Below are positions 45,865 through 63,374 of a DNA stretch of 64,000 nt, piece after piece. The stretch is taken from positions 7,026,861 through 7,090,860 of the forward strand of contig CM119268.1 in assembly GCA_051294375.1 (NCBI GenBank), read 5' to 3'. Position 1 is the stretch's first letter. The number at the start of each line of letters is the position of its first letter. The position numbers and the translations under genes are program-made. The DNA is from Paraspadella gotoi. Lineage: Eukaryota > Chaetognatha. The notes beneath the pieces are model-generated. The model did not search any database and was not told the DNA's origin. It saw only the letters and a program-made list of their open reading frames with translations.

Positions 45865-46479
45865 AGTTTAATTTCCTTTCTTTTTTAGTTTTTAAATGGT
45901 TTTTAGATAGAAAACAAAAGTTTTTAAAATTAGTTATTTTTAACTTTCATAATAAACTGTTTCTCCAAAAACAGAAGCCCTTCTTCACATTCTTCACCAA
46001 ATGTATCCCTAGGAATCTCACGGACCATGGTTCACTGAAAACAAAGATAAAACAAAAAAAAAACAAAACAAAAAACAACAACAAAATATGAAAAAAAAAA
46101 TTTTCCCAACCATTCTTTTTCTCTCTTCGCCGCTTGGATGCTTCGCCCATCGGTGCGTGCCTTTTGTTTTTTCGGAGTTGTTTACTTTTTCCCCTTTTTT
46201 GTTTTTTTTCGTCACGAACATAATTCCTTCTTAAATCTCGTAGTGGTGAATCGAGACTTGGGGGGGGGGAGGAGTGAGTGGGAGGAATAGTCTCAATTTA
46301 CCGATCGGTTCAGGGCGAAAATTCTAAGGATTAAATAAATAGTGAACAAGAAAATAAGGAATGAAAAAAAGAAAACGATAACTTTTTAGATTAAAACACT
46401 ATGATTTGCTTTCCATACGACTTCAATCAAGATTCGAAAATAGCTCAATGTCAAACTTCCTTTAAGAAAATATTCGCCG

Positions 46480-46480
<1 letters not shown>
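45865..46480. other. AT-rich, nothing seen
   Basis: A/T-rich with an A-rich run around 46040-46100. No coding signal. Confidence 0.5.
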
Positions 46481-46481
<1 letters not shown>

Positions 46482-46516
<35 letters not shown>

Positions 46517-46555
46517 AATCTCTTCTCTCTCTCTCCTCTCTTCCCTCTCTTACAA
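46482..46555 (+). repeat. (CT)n microsatellite, interrupted
   Basis: CT tracts separated by TT and AAT. Confidence 0.9.
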
Positions 46556-46664
46556 CCAACAACGACTTGAGAGGCACATCGCCACGTATCTTAGGCCTCT
46601 TTATGTCGCCAGTAAATTACCTGAATAAATTCTCGAGGGATCAGGTCGTCTCTTTGTAGAGTGA

Positions 46665-46678
46665 GTGAGTGAGAGAGC

Positions 46679-46724
<46 letters not shown>

Positions 46725-46862
46725 GGGAATCTCAGGGATAAAGATTCAGATAAAAACGGAGAGTCAGAGAGAAAATAAGATAAGAAAAAAATAAACAGTG
46801 AAGGAGAGAGGGAGAAAAAGAAAGAGATAGAGAGAGAGAGAGAAAGAAAGAGAGAGAGAGAT
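46665..46862 (+). repeat. (GA)n microsatellite blocks
   Basis: GA dinucleotides at 46665-46725 and 46805-46862, with A/G-rich sequence between. With the CT tract at 46482 this makes a large inverted pair. Confidence 0.9.
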
Positions 46863-46864
46863 TC

Positions 46865-47265
46865 ATTAATTTTCTTCTTAAAGTCACTTCGTCCTTCGAA
46901 GCTTTCTTTTTTTTTTATCTAACCAAGCTTACATAGTACGTGGATAAAGGAAAAAAAGAATACATATAATAACTAAATGTCATAATTAACTTTAAAATAT
47001 CAGTTTTCATAGCAATGAGTATTAGTATGAGAACTCACTTATGACATATTTATAAAACGTTAAGTTAAGCCTTCGCAATTGCTCTGATTAAAAACGAAAA
47101 ATGAATAAATAAAAAACAGACAGAAAGTTTTGCACAAGTTCCGATGCGTTGCAGCATCAAAATGTAAAATTAAAAATAAAAATAGAAATAGCCAAAATTT
47201 ACAGGATCTAAAGAAGGCATGCAAAGTAATACAAAGAAAAACAATACCATAAAAGCAATAGCCGT
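46865..47265. other. AT-rich, nothing seen
   Basis: No coding or repeat signal. Confidence 0.5.
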
Positions 47266-47271
47266 GATTAA

Positions 47272-47272
<1 letters not shown>

Positions 47273-47326
<54 letters not shown>
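47273..47326 (+). repeat. (GA)n microsatellite, ~26 units
   Basis: Pure GA tract about 420 bp upstream of the first proposed coding exon of the ten-exon gene. Confidence 0.95.
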
Positions 47327-47327
<1 letters not shown>

Positions 47328-47742
47328 AGGAAAGTTTTCGTAGACGCAAACAACTGCGAGAAGAATGGACTCTTTCGTTGCTCATTCATTCTCGAAAGAG
47401 AAACTCGGCCTAAGAACGAAAGGGAGCAGTGACAAAACTAAGAAAAAAAAGGGCAACTCAAGGAAAAAAAAAGAGTTTCTTCTGGAAATTGAGTCAATAG
47501 CGAATCGCTATACCGACATATTTCACTAAACCGTTTCAAGATTTTATCATTCAGTTGATTTTTTATTCAAAAGTGCAGTGAAAATTAAATTAAAAAAAAA
47601 TATTTAGAAGGTAAACAAAACATTAATTAAGTTTTATAGATGCAGAATCAATATCGCTCTTCAAAATTGTTTAATCTCTTTTCTAACAGATTCTGTTTTT
47701 TGTCTAGGACTTCATATTTCAAAAGTGTTCGCGCAAAAAGTC

Positions 47743-51261
<3,519 letters not shown>

Positions 51262-51342
51262 GAGAGAGAGAGAGAGAGACGAGACTGAGGGCGAACGGAG
51301 AAGAGAGAGAGAGAGAGAGAAGAGAGAGACGCGTAAGAGAAT
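51262..51342 (+). repeat. GA microsatellite in the 3' UTR
   Basis: GA tracts start directly at the TGA of the ten-exon gene and continue with interruptions to about 51330. Confidence 0.9.
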
Positions 51343-51411
51343 GGTGACGTCGGCGATCACTTATCACAAATCACATATCTACATCGTAAACGAAAAAAAA
51401 AAAAAAAAACA

Positions 51412-51417
51412 AATAAA
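51412..51417 (+). terminator. Candidate polyadenylation signal AATAAA
   Basis: AATAAA about 150 bases after the stop codon of the ten-exon gene, following an A run. The distance suits a short 3' UTR. Confidence 0.4.
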
Positions 51418-51419
51418 AC

Positions 51420-52440
<1,021 letters not shown>

Positions 52441-52444
52441 GATA

Positions 52445-52668
52445 ATTTCAAAATATCAAAATATCAAAATATCAAAATATCAAAATAGTAAAATAGTAAA
52501 ATAGTAAAATATCAAAATATCAAAATATCAAAATATCAAAATATCAAAATATCAAAATATCAAAATATCAAAATATCAAAATATCAAAATATCAAAATAT
52601 CAAAATGTTAAAATGTCAAAATGTCAAAATCGAAAATATTAAAATATCAAAATATCAAAATATTAACA
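52445..52668 (+). repeat. 9-bp minisatellite CAAAATATC, about 23 copies
   Basis: CAAAATATC is reiterated with variants CAAAATGTC, AAAATAGTA and AAAATATTA at the edges. Central units are identical. Confidence 0.95.
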
Positions 52669-52669
52669 T

Positions 52670-53575
52670 AGAACATCAAGGCGCTAAAAAGCCAGCGACG
52701 TTGTTGCTAATTGGATGTAGGTATTTCGTTCGTAACGCAGGAGACGAGAAATAACAATTAGATTTGTATTATAAAAATCAAAATGAAAAATAAAGTGCAT
52801 GCGAGAGAAGAGAGTTATAGATTTCAAAGATTAAAAAGTTATAACATAACGCGAAGAGATAAAGAATACTCATGCTCTTGCCCTCACTCTCCGACCGATT
52901 GGGAAATAGCTCACTTTGACTGGAGTAGAACTTCGAAGCTCTTGTTCGAATCACCGGCGACATTAACGACTTCACTTTACACTTTTTCCTTCTTTGAAAA
53001 AAAAAACAAAAAAAAAACAAACTATTTTTTCTTTGAAATTTATGCGTCGAAGAAATGAGATTTCTTGACGAGAAAAACGAGATAATTACTGAGAAAAATA
53101 AAGAGTAAAAAAAGATAATTATGACTGAAAGAGAGAAAAAAATAAGAATAGAAAAAAAATCCCGTTGGTATGTTAAAATGGTTGCAACGAATTTTTTCGA
53201 ATGCAGAAATGTGATCTGACAAAAAGGAAACAAAAATCGAAGCAGAAACCAATAAAAAACACAACTGAAAAACTTAAAAAAAAAAAAAAGAGATCAAATA
53301 CGCGCATTTATCTCCTACTTTCCGATCGGAAAAGGAAAGAACAAAAAAAGAAAATAAATAAAAACAATAACAACATAAAGCGCCGTCGACAGGTTAAGTT
53401 TTTTACTTCCGCGGCGGAGATTTAACGGGAGCCGGCGCGTGCGGAATCCGCGAGAGCATAAAGACTTTTTACGAGGAAAAACATTACTACAAAATGTTTC
53501 GCTTTTGTTTTATTTATGATTTTTTTTTCTAGTTGTTGAGGGTGGAACGTTATTCCTTACCTTTTGACCTAGGTG
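52670..53575. other. AT-rich, no supported gene
   Basis: The ORFs at 52778-53233 (minus) and 52783-53058 (plus) overlap, are composition-driven and have no recognised domain. Confidence 0.5.
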
Positions 53576-53577
53576 GA

Positions 53578-53615
<38 letters not shown>

Positions 53616-53622
53616 AGAGAGA
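53578..53622 (+). repeat. (GA)n microsatellite
   Basis: GA dinucleotide tract. Confidence 0.92.
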
Positions 53623-53774
53623 TGAGTTTTGATTCTATCAGTTGTGCCTGTTTTCTTTTTTTTTGCTAATGAGATTCTATGCCGGTAATGATAAAAAAAA
53701 GTCTGGCCGTGATTCGAGAAATAATTACAAAGATGAAAGAAACACGAACGTTATCTCGCTGTCACTGTGCAATC

Positions 53775-53884
53775 GAGGGGGGGAGAGGGTGAAAAGAGAG
53801 GGAAGGAGAGAGGGAGAGAGAGAAAGGAGGAGAAGGAAGGAGGAGAAAGAGGGAGAGAGAGAGGGAGGGTGAAGAGGTGGGAGA

Positions 53885-53934
<50 letters not shown>

Positions 53935-53955
53935 AGAGAGGAGAGAGAGAAAGTG
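53775..53955 (+). repeat. Purine-rich block with (GA)n
   Basis: GGGAGAG-type purine tract followed by pure GA at 53895-53930. Confidence 0.9.
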
Positions 53956-54153
53956 AGAGTGATTCCGGATCTAGGGCCGGGTATCACCGAGAGTAACGAT
54001 TATCGTGAGAGGCTTGCGAACGCGACGGGGGAGAAATCACGTGCATGCGACGAAGAAAGATAACGTGCACGCGATGGGGGAGAAATCGAGTGCACGCGAT
54101 AGAAGAAGTCACGTGCGCGCGAGAGTGAGATTCGCGTGATGATGGGGGGGGGG

Positions 54154-54178
54154 NNNNNNNNNNNNNNNNNNNNNNNNN
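54154..54178. other. Assembly gap (25 N) between poly-G and (GA)n
   Basis: Placeholder gap preceded by GATGGGGGGGGGG and followed by a GA tract. Confidence 0.98.
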
Positions 54179-54265
54179 GAGAGAGAGAGAGAGAGAGCAG
54201 AGAAGAGAGAGAGAGAGGCTGAACCAAAGAGTAAACGGAATATAACGGCCATCGCCATACATAAG

Positions 54266-54266
<1 letters not shown>

Positions 54267-54319
<53 letters not shown>

Positions 54320-54360
54320 CTTCACTCTCTCTCTCTCTTTCTCTCTCCTCTCTCCTCTCC
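54267..54360 (+). repeat. (CT)n microsatellite facing (GA)n at 54179
   Basis: Pure CT at 54267-54316 and interrupted CT to 54360. It is inverted relative to the GA tract at 54179-54215. Confidence 0.93.
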
Positions 54361-54681
54361 CCTGCATGCTGCGCGTCCAACCAAATCCCACTTGCAAGCT
54401 CCGGATTTTCCTTCAAAAGATTGATGACTTTTGACGAGAATCATTTGTCCCCCCCTTTGCCCGCGTTCGCCCTCACCCTTCCCTCCCAACCCTTAATCCC
54501 TCTTCGCCATTTTTTTTTCGCGGGGTCGAGCTCACTCTGATCACCTAACTCAACTATTCAGGCATACAACTCTTTAGGTTTAAACCCGCCTCTTTAGCTC
54601 AGGTCTTCTTCAGCCACCTCTTCGGCTATGATCTGCTCAATCTACTTACTAATCATCACATCCTCACCTCCTATGATCAAA

Positions 54682-54689
<8 letters not shown>

Positions 54690-54762
<73 letters not shown>
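54690..54762 (+). repeat. Compound (CT)n(TA)n microsatellite
   Basis: CT dinucleotide changes to TA at about 54715 and continues to 54762. Confidence 0.95.
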
Positions 54763-54764
<2 letters not shown>

Positions 54765-54769
<5 letters not shown>

Positions 54770-55205
54770 ACAAGTATTCATTTTACTTTAAAACGCGTCC
54801 TTTTAGGCTCAGTTGAAGAGAGAAACAAATAGGAAAGTCAAAATCGATTTAATACTTAAGGTAATTTGTAAATAGAGTCAGTGTTGGTGGAGCAGCTTAT
54901 TATCAGTTTCACTCGCCAAATAAAAATGTTAATGTAAGCACCTTATACAAACTGGTTGTTCTAATTCTCAAAACACAACGAAAGGAAAGGATTTGCACCG
55001 GATTTTAATACTTTACAGTTTGAAAAGTTAAACAAAAAAATATCATTTCTTGTCAATGATAAATCACTAAAATTGTTTCGTTTCAGTCTTTTGTTTAAAT
55101 GTTTTTTTTCCTTTTTCCCGTTTTCTATTTGGATTTACGTCCACTAGTGCTGAGTATATTCAGCATCTATGGATATTTTAATGCTCGACAGATATCTAGT
55201 ATCTA
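54765..55205. other. AT-rich, nothing seen
   Basis: No coding or repeat signal. Confidence 0.5.
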
Positions 55206-55207
55206 AA

Positions 55208-55227
55208 GAGAAAGAGAGAGAGAGAGA

Positions 55228-55302
<75 letters not shown>
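55208..55302 (+). repeat. (GA)n microsatellite, ~46 units
   Basis: GA dinucleotide with GG interruptions near 55230 and 55270. Confidence 0.95.
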
Positions 55303-55304
<2 letters not shown>

Positions 55305-55900
55305 TGCAGGTCCTCGCCTCGTCCTCATTCACACCTTCAGCTTGGTCTCCTCAACCAACTTCCTCGTCAGTCCAACTCTTCAAAAAACTCTTTCGTCTTC
55401 CCAACTTTTTCTCACACCCACCGCCAGTCAATAACTTACCCTCTTTCATCATCGTCCCTCACCCATTTTTTTCTTCTCCGGTGAACTTTGCTCGGCCGAC
55501 TCATCAAACTTCGCCTTTCCTCGATTCGGACTCACCTTCTTGAACCAGTGATTTAGACCACGGGATTTTCGTTTCTTCGGGAAGACGGTTTTTAACTCGC
55601 CCGCGATCCGAAGCGACTCTCGGGATAAAGATCAGCGCCGATCAGTGGCTCCATATTCACGGATGATTTATTGATTACGAAGAAAACTGTTATAAAAGTA
55701 TGAATGTATGAAAGAAAACGAAGGAAATTAAAAGGAAACGGAAAAAAGGAGGAACAAAAGGAAGAAAATCAAAATAAAAAAAAGGAAAATAAAAAAAAAA
55801 AGACGAAAGGAGAGGAAAGAAGATGAATGCTTTTGTTAGCAACTTTTGAACATCATCCAGCATAAAGCCAGCTTTGAAAAGTGAGCGTTTGGAAACGTTT
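55305..55900. other. No called gene
   Basis: A C/T-rich stretch at 55320-55540 carries an open frame of about 75 Ser/Pro-rich codons without a domain. A/G-rich sequence follows. Confidence 0.4.
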
Positions 55901-55960
55901 GCCTTGGCCTTGGCTTGGGCCAAAGGCAAGGCCAAAGGCAAAGGCAAAGGCAAAGGCTTG
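55898..55960 (+). repeat. 6-bp GGCAAA/TTGGCC repeat forming a hairpin
   Basis: GCCTTGGCCTTGGCTTGGGCC is followed by CAAAGGCAAGGCCAAAGGC and further AAAGGC units. The two halves are inverted relative to each other, so the array can fold back. Confidence 0.85.
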
Positions 55961-55964
55961 TGAG

Positions 55965-58070
55965 AAAAAAACATGATGACTACCGGTGAGAAGAAGACGT
56001 ATTCGTCACGGTTAATGTTTATTGAGGAAAAAGTCCCTGGCCGAATAGTATTAGAAAAGAAGGAAGATTAAGTAAGGACTCGAGAAACGCGGAGAAGTGT
56101 CCTGAAAAAGGGACGGATCCTCGGGAGAGGGAGGGGAAGAGGAGGATGAGGAATCGAGTCCCTCCTCGTTGAAAAAGATGTCAAGCTGTGACGCTCGAAT
56201 GTCACTGGAGTGGGCATCGTGTGGGAACTAAGGGCTGGGGAGGAATAACAACCTAACTGAGAGCTCTTGGGAAGGGAGCTCCTTTGCTGGAACATTACAG
56301 AGGCACATTTGATGGGGGTGGTAATGCTATAGGTAAATCGTGATAATAAGGATACGTAATGGCTGATGACATTGAAAAAGAAAAAAATAAAAGAAATTCA
56401 ATATCATCATCTGTAAAAAAAAAATCTGACTAAATACTAAGTTAAAATGAAAACTTTGTGAAAAGCCTGATGTGAAAAATATTTACAGAAATTTAAAGGA
56501 ATTGTTTTGGAAGGTAAATGGAATCAACAGTGAGGCAAAATATGATGGGAATATAAAAAAAAGTATAGAAAATGAAATAACATCCATTATTTCAATCAGC
56601 TCTAGGAAAATAAATGTTAAAGGTCAGTAGTAAACAAAAACTCATCCATAAAGGGCTGATGTAAAAAAATTTAACTAAGAATATTGAAAGAATCACTGTA
56701 GAAAAAATGGCATCATCCAGTAGTCCGGCAAAAATTAACAATGATAAAAATTTTAATATAATGTGGATGTTGATGGAAAAAAAAAAAAAATACAAGAAAC
56801 GTCCATTAATTATCAGCAATTTAGAAAAAACAGTAATGATCATACCTTATAAAGCTGTTTGTGAAAATTCAAGCAAATATAATCATGCAGCGTAAAAAGG
56901 CAAAACGGATGAATAATAAAATTAAAGAAAAATAAGCTACTATATATTTTTTTATGCTTTTTCTTTTTTTTTGTCTAGGGTTGTGGGGCAGAGAAAGGTT
57001 TGATAAACTGAATAAGGCATTCCGGCGGCACAAAAGCTAATGGTTAGCAAGGACCTCCGCACCTTTATGGCGGCAGTTTTTGTTTAGTGACGGAAAACAA
57101 GATATAAACAAAAATAAAATAGCAGATTTAAAATAAACTACATAGATATATGTATGATTCTATTGTTGAGATTAAAGATGGTTTTCATGAATATTATCAT
57201 ATATAATAGGCGGCTTCGAGTTTTTTTTTTCTTCTTTTTGAGCGAGAGAGAATGAGTGCAACGCGAGAGACAGAGTCACGAGAGGCAACAATCGTTTGCG
57301 TGCGGATCTTTGCTCTCCGTCATTTGAGGTTTTCGTCGTCGACTGATCAAACTTCGACTTCGTTTGTGCCTAAATTTATGTATCAAAATTAAAATAAGTA
57401 CGTAATAAATATTCATTCGAACGCTTTTAACGTCAGGCTTCATTCCTATCTTTTGTTTGTATTCCTATTTCAAAACGGATATACTTGGTTTATTTAGAAC
57501 GTTCAAAATATTCAATATTGAATATTCAAAGATTTATAATTATTCATTTTTTAGTTTTTTTTGTTTTTTTTGATCGAATTAAAATATTCTTTCGAAATCT
57601 CGTTATGGGAAAATCTAAAATCTAATTATTAGGCAAAGCTTATGATAGCCAGCCATATTTCTTTATCAGCCCTTACCTTTTATAACTCGTCAGAGCGCGG
57701 ATTAATTAATATTTTCCTTTCCTTCACAAAAAAAATAATTAAAATTTAAATTAGTCATACGACATTGTTGTTGTTGTTTTTTTTTAAACTTCCCCGCATA
57801 TAGACTGTACATAGTTTAGAACTTCCTTTCAAAGGCAATGACCGAACGGGGTCTTCGAGCTCATTTTCCTCGGAAAAAAAAAACAAAAAATCTGCCATCT
57901 TTAAAAAAAAAAATTGACTCAGTTGGACTCCTTTTTCGGCCTCATTTTCCCAGAACGTCTTATTTTATCTTAAATTCGGAATTCGGTTAATTTTTTTAAA
58001 TTAAAGATTAGCTTAGAGGATAAAGTAAAGGATTAAGTTAATTATGAAGTTAATGATTAAGAAGCTTGGT
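55965..58070. other. No supported gene
   Basis: AT-rich overall. Short ORFs (56068-56295 minus, 56592-56843 minus) have no recognised features. Confidence 0.5.
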
Positions 58071-58074
58071 TTCC

Positions 58075-58175
58075 GATTAGGGTTTAGAACTAGAGGTGAG
58101 GGTTAGAAATTAAGGGTTTAGGGTTCGGGTTTAATATTAGGTTAAGGAGAGGGATTAAAGCTAAAAATTGTAGTT
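58075..58175 (+). repeat. Degenerate telomere-like TTAGGG repeats
   Basis: GATTAGGGTTTAGAAC, GAGGGTTAGAAATTAAGGG, TTTAGGGTTCGGGTTTAA and GGTTAAGG give several imperfect TTTAGGGTT/TTAGGG words within 100 bp. This is interstitial and decayed, not a chromosome end. Confidence 0.55.
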
Positions 58176-58365
58176 AGAGATTGCATTTCTAAGTTTAAAA
58201 AATATATTTACGCTAAATATTAAGTTTTAAAATTAAATTCCGGAATAAACGAACAGAAATGGGGCACTTTCGGAAAAGAAAACCTCTTCTCACATCCGCC
58301 CCCCCCACATCCCTATAAACCCCCGCGACTTCCCCCCCCCTTCCTCCCTAATCTTCCGCCGCACC

Positions 58366-58400
58366 ATGGAGTCCAAGTTTACGCAGAGATTCGCCGCCAG
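58366..58400 (+). CDS. Weak candidate first coding exon (11 codons)
   Basis: CGCACCATGG is a strong Kozak start. The frame continues as MESKFTQRFAA and reaches AG|GTTTTT at 58401, a weak donor. No partner exon was found downstream, and poly-C runs just upstream make this a possible promoter-proximal segment. It is weak on its own. Confidence 0.17.
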
Positions 58401-58600
58401 GTTTTTCTTTTCAGTCTCCGTTTCTGAAACAAAAGTGAAACTGATGAGAGTCGAACGAAAGTGACACGCCGACCAAACGAACCGGAATAACTTATTCGAC
58501 ACATTTTTTTTCCTTCCAATTCTTCACTTCACCGGGTTTTTTTTTTTCCAATTCGCTGTATATGTATGCGTTGGAAGGAATAGAGTGGACTTGGTTTTAC

Positions 58601-58660
58601 GAAAGTCAGGGGCAAGATAGCTTATTTAACATTTATTAAACGAATTTCATATAGAGTATT
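58601..58660 (-). repeat. Dispersed repeat family A, inverted copy
   Basis: The minus strand reads ATGAAATTCG, then TTAATAAATG, then AATAAGCTATCTTGCCCCTG and ACTTTC. This matches the 3' half of the 21461-21536 copy. Confidence 0.75.
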
Positions 58661-58862
58661 GCTCTCAGATTGAAAAAAAAAAAAAGCTTTATTACTTTTT
58701 TAGCTTTATCAAATCCTCATTTTAAAAATTAAAATTCTTTTTACTACTTTATAAAAAATGCTTTATTAAAGGTTTATTAATTATATTGCGAAAAATTCCA
58801 AACTGGTAAAAATTTTCTAAATTCTGGCCCGCCTTATAGAGGAACGAAGTCTTGCAGTTCCC

Positions 58863-58865
58863 GAT

Positions 58866-58908
<43 letters not shown>

Positions 58909-58918
58909 TCTTCGTCGT
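58863..58918 (+). repeat. (GTC)n trinucleotide repeat, ~17 units
   Basis: GTCGTC triplets with one CAT interruption near the end. Confidence 0.95.
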
Positions 58919-59229
58919 CCAGTGGGAGAAAATCGTAAACAAACAGTCGCGCAGCCGAGCGGAAATAAAACGAAACAAAATGGACGCGATTGTTTCGTTT
59001 GTTTTCGTAATTGAGAGAAACTGGAACCGGGGGGGGGGGAAACGTCCTTCGCTAATGAAACTGACCTTTTTCCTCATTCGATCCTGGAAAAAATAACCGA
59101 ATAACCCAAAATTAAAATCGATGGTCAAAGGGAAGATGATAAACGAATCCGACAAAAAAAAAATAATTATTATGAAAAAAGTTGAATGGCCCTTGGAAAC
59201 GGGAAAAAAATTAGTTGGCATCGCCGACA

Positions 59230-59600
59230 GCAATCAATAGGACGGATTCCCTCGACTGGAACAACATGGAAATGGGAACTACGAGAAGGACGGGAAAGAT
59301 GAAATTAAACCGATTACGAAGAATGATGACAATGATAAAAATGGCGGGAAGAATGAAGATGGGAATGATGACAACGGGAATTGTGACAATGATGGAACTA
59401 ATGATAAGAATGATGATATTGATGGAAACAGTGACAATGGGAAAGCCAATAATGATCATTTTAATAAATGTGATAGAAAAAAAATGATGGAATGACGACA
59501 ATGACGAAAATGATTGCGATGATGGATTTGATGACAATGACAGGAATCATGACGTTAGGGATGACAATGACAGGAATCATGACGTTAGGGATGACAATGC
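59230..59600 (+). repeat. GATGA/GACAATG-type simple repeats, with an exact 30-bp duplication
   Basis: Degenerate ATGACAATGA words fill the region. ATGACAATGACAGGAATCAT plus GACGTTAGGG is present twice back to back at 59531-59560 and 59561-59590. Met/Thr/Ile-rich ORFs here are compositional. Confidence 0.8.
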
Positions 59601-59604
59601 TAAA

Positions 59605-60010
59605 ACAAACACATTCAAGTAAGTAGACAGGGATTTCAACATGAAACCAAAAGTCTATTTATTTCTCAAGTATATGAACATTGAACAAGCACAAGGCGGT
59701 GTCAGAATTTGAGACAGAGTGAATCAGTACAAAAACGGCAAGCATTTATACAGTGCAAACGGATCATCGACACGGGCTGATTTTCCCGATGGCATGAAGC
59801 CCATCTTGTGATTGGTCGATTCACTTGGTGGTTTGTCCAATGTGAGAGTCTCATCCGGCTACGGCGGATTCTACCCGAGTCGCGGAACGGATTCCATTTT
59901 CGGTTCTGATTCCATCCGCGATGGTCGATTGGTCATCTCTCTTTTCTTAGTCTTACCCGCAAATCTTTCTCTCTCCCGAGCGATACCTTACCTCGCCCAA
60001 CCTGAACCCC
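59605..60010. other. No called exon; downstream part of the RASD-like locus
   Basis: Lies 3' of the RASD-like exon on the minus strand. I looked for its terminal exon (CAAX-type end) and could not find one. Plus-strand ORF 59812-60219 is antisense to the GTPase exon. Confidence 0.4.
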
Positions 60011-60026
60011 CTAATTTACCCCTCAC

Positions 60027-60260
60027 CTCTCGTAACTCCGACGCTGGACGAGGCCGTCAAGACTTTGTGACTTCTCCCGCGCCATTCCATGGTCCGCGCG
60101 TGATCCCTCACGCTGATCCTCCGCTTGAGAATCGGGCTGAGGACTTTCACCATCGTTCCCGACGTTTGCGACAAAAGTTTGTGGAAAACTTCGAGGACGT
60201 TGGCGTTCTCCTTGGCTGAGACTTCGAATGTAGCAGAAGGGGAGTGGATGCCCGCCGCGT
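60027..60260 (-). CDS. Internal exon of a RASD (Dexras/Rhes)-like small GTPase
   Basis: On the minus strand the sequence after CTCTTCAG opens a frame of about 78 codons that begins within a split codon. It contains TFEVSAKENANVLEVFHKLL, the G5 (SAK) guanine-contact box and following helix of Ras-family GTPases, then VLSPILKRRISVRDHA. That spacing and the LSP.L.R.ISV motif match what is known of RASD1/RASD2, where the GTPase domain is followed by a basic C-terminal extension. At the 3' end AGAG|GTGAGG is a strong donor, so I end the exon at 60027; read-through would stop at TAA 60016-60018. The P-loop, switch and NKxD exons were not found and would lie at higher coordinates, perhaps beyond the window. 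The CAAX-bearing end is also missing, so this is a partial gene. Confidence 0.7.
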
Positions 60261-60264
60261 CTGA

Positions 60265-60955
60265 AGAGTTGGGGGATAGGGCGGTAGAAGGGGGGAGTTC
60301 GGGGGGGGGGTTGGGTTGAGAGGAGAAATTAATGGGGGGGGGAAGGGGGTGGAGTAAAGATATAGATTTTAAGTACTTCTTTAAGTTCTTACTTATTTTA
60401 TCGGTTCAGTGAACATTATGCGACGTGAGAAATACTCATCAGGCCTAAATTTAATTACGAATAGTTTTTTTATTTTGTTCTCATTTTTGAAAGCAGATTT
60501 CGATTTGATATAAGCAAATATAAGAGGTTTTATAATGTAAAATTTAAATCCGTTTATAAGAATATTTTTTTTAGAAAAAAAATGTATTTCTTTCTATCTT
60601 TTTAATGGGTACATTCACTTGAAACTACTTTATATATAATCGAATAAAATTATTGACATTTTAAAAAGTAAGTGCAATCTAGACCGTGTTATAAAGTGAG
60701 TTAGAGTAAGAAGGGGGAGAGAGTAGCGAGTTGCAGACCGGGTCGAGAAAGGGCGAAGGGGTTTGTCGCTGCTCAAAATAGAGCCGTTATTGTGAGGCAT
60801 AAATCGCGAAGTAATCAGGGTTCACCGTTAAGAACCGAAATAGAGATAAATCAACGGATAAGCGATTCGTGAGATTAGTGAGACAAAATCGAGAAAGAAA
60901 CCGTTTCCTCTTCTTTTCCTTTATACGTATATATAAAATTAGACAATATTAACGT
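60265..60955. other. No supported exon; presumed intron of the RASD-like gene
   Basis: G-runs (60300-60350) then AT-rich sequence. No G1-G4 GTPase motif is readable on the minus strand. Confidence 0.4.
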
Positions 60956-61019
60956 ACTGTGCCGATACATTCGCGTGGCTACTTCAGCGTAACCTCAGAA
61001 TTTCCCCTTTTACTCCCAG

Positions 61020-61177
61020 CGGACTTGAGTTCGCGCCCCGTTGGAGGTAATCCTTGTGATCGGCAGGGGGATGTCTTACCGACCTGTAGCGACTGGCTAC
61101 TGTTTAGGGTCGAGATTCTGAAGCTCGCAAACAACAGCCGGAAGTTTGTACCTTGTGTAGATCCTGATTATTATTAG
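61020..61177 (+). CDS. Weak candidate exon with three cysteines
   Basis: After CCTTTTACTCCCAG (acceptor-like, ending near 61019) an open frame continues to TAG at 61175-61177. Its residues include PVGGNPCDRQGDVLPTCSDW, then a stretch ending FVPCVDPDYY. Codon use and residue mix look more protein-like than the surroundings, but no family is recognised and no partner exon is evident. It is probably a chance ORF or a fragment. Confidence 0.2.
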
Positions 61178-61199
61178 TATGTGAGGCACTGAAGTATCA

Positions 61200-62105
61200 C
61201 TTTTTCTGTGTCTGCAATTGATAAATTTATGAAATGCGCTTTTTTTTTCATTTAAATACTCCCGTTCGATTTTAAGGGTTTTTTTATTTGTATAATTCTT
61301 AATATAGTATATTGATTTGGCAAAAAAAACGATAATGATAATCTAAATTTATGATCCTGAGATAGAGCCGGAAAATCGTCTTACGTTAAGAAGAAGAATG
61401 GAAAGCGCGAAAAAGTATTACGGTAGCGAGTTGTATACTTTAATATAATTATAATTATAATTTAATTCTAATTTAAGAGGAAAACTCATCTTTTATTATA
61501 TTTATCTCATCCATTCATTATTTTTTCTAGTATTTTTACGGACTCTTCTCTGTGAGATTTTATTTCTAGAGTATTTCCTTAATTATCTTTATTCTATCAG
61601 TTTTTTTTCTCTGAAATATTTTTATTTTTTAAAAAATAAATTATCATCTTTTTATCTTTACTCTGTTTAAAGAGTTACGTATTTCACGCTTGAATTGCTT
61701 CTCGAGATCTCGGCTTCGAAACGTCGTTCAATGAGACGCTTTTTGGTCTGTCTGTCTATCTGTAAATAATACGTTAGTAAATTAACGTAAAAAGAACGTA
61801 AAAAATGAAAACAGTTTGCTCACTGATTCAGAAATCGTTTTTGGACTTCTTTTTAATAATATTATAGTTCTTGTTGCTTTATTTTCTACTTTTATATAAG
61901 TATATCTCTCGTTAATGATATTTATCTCTCTCTGTCTACTTATTTTGTAATATTTTACGCCTATTTTGTTAATATTTATTTCTCGTTTTAATTCTTTCTT
62001 TCACTCGTTCTTTCCTTGCTCTCTTTCTTTATTTTTTTTTACGTAACGTCATCCGATAGAGACTGTCGATAACTGACGCGGCTTCTCTCCTTTCCTCCCA
62101 GCGGC
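61200..62105. other. AT-rich, nothing seen
   Basis: Low-GC sequence with T runs and no coding signal. Confidence 0.5.
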
Positions 62106-62108
62106 CGT

Positions 62109-63374
<1,266 letters not shown>

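Noticed and set aside
59812-60219. 135-codon plus-strand ORF
   Set aside because: Antisense to the RASD-like exon, whose Ras-family motif is clear on the minus strand.
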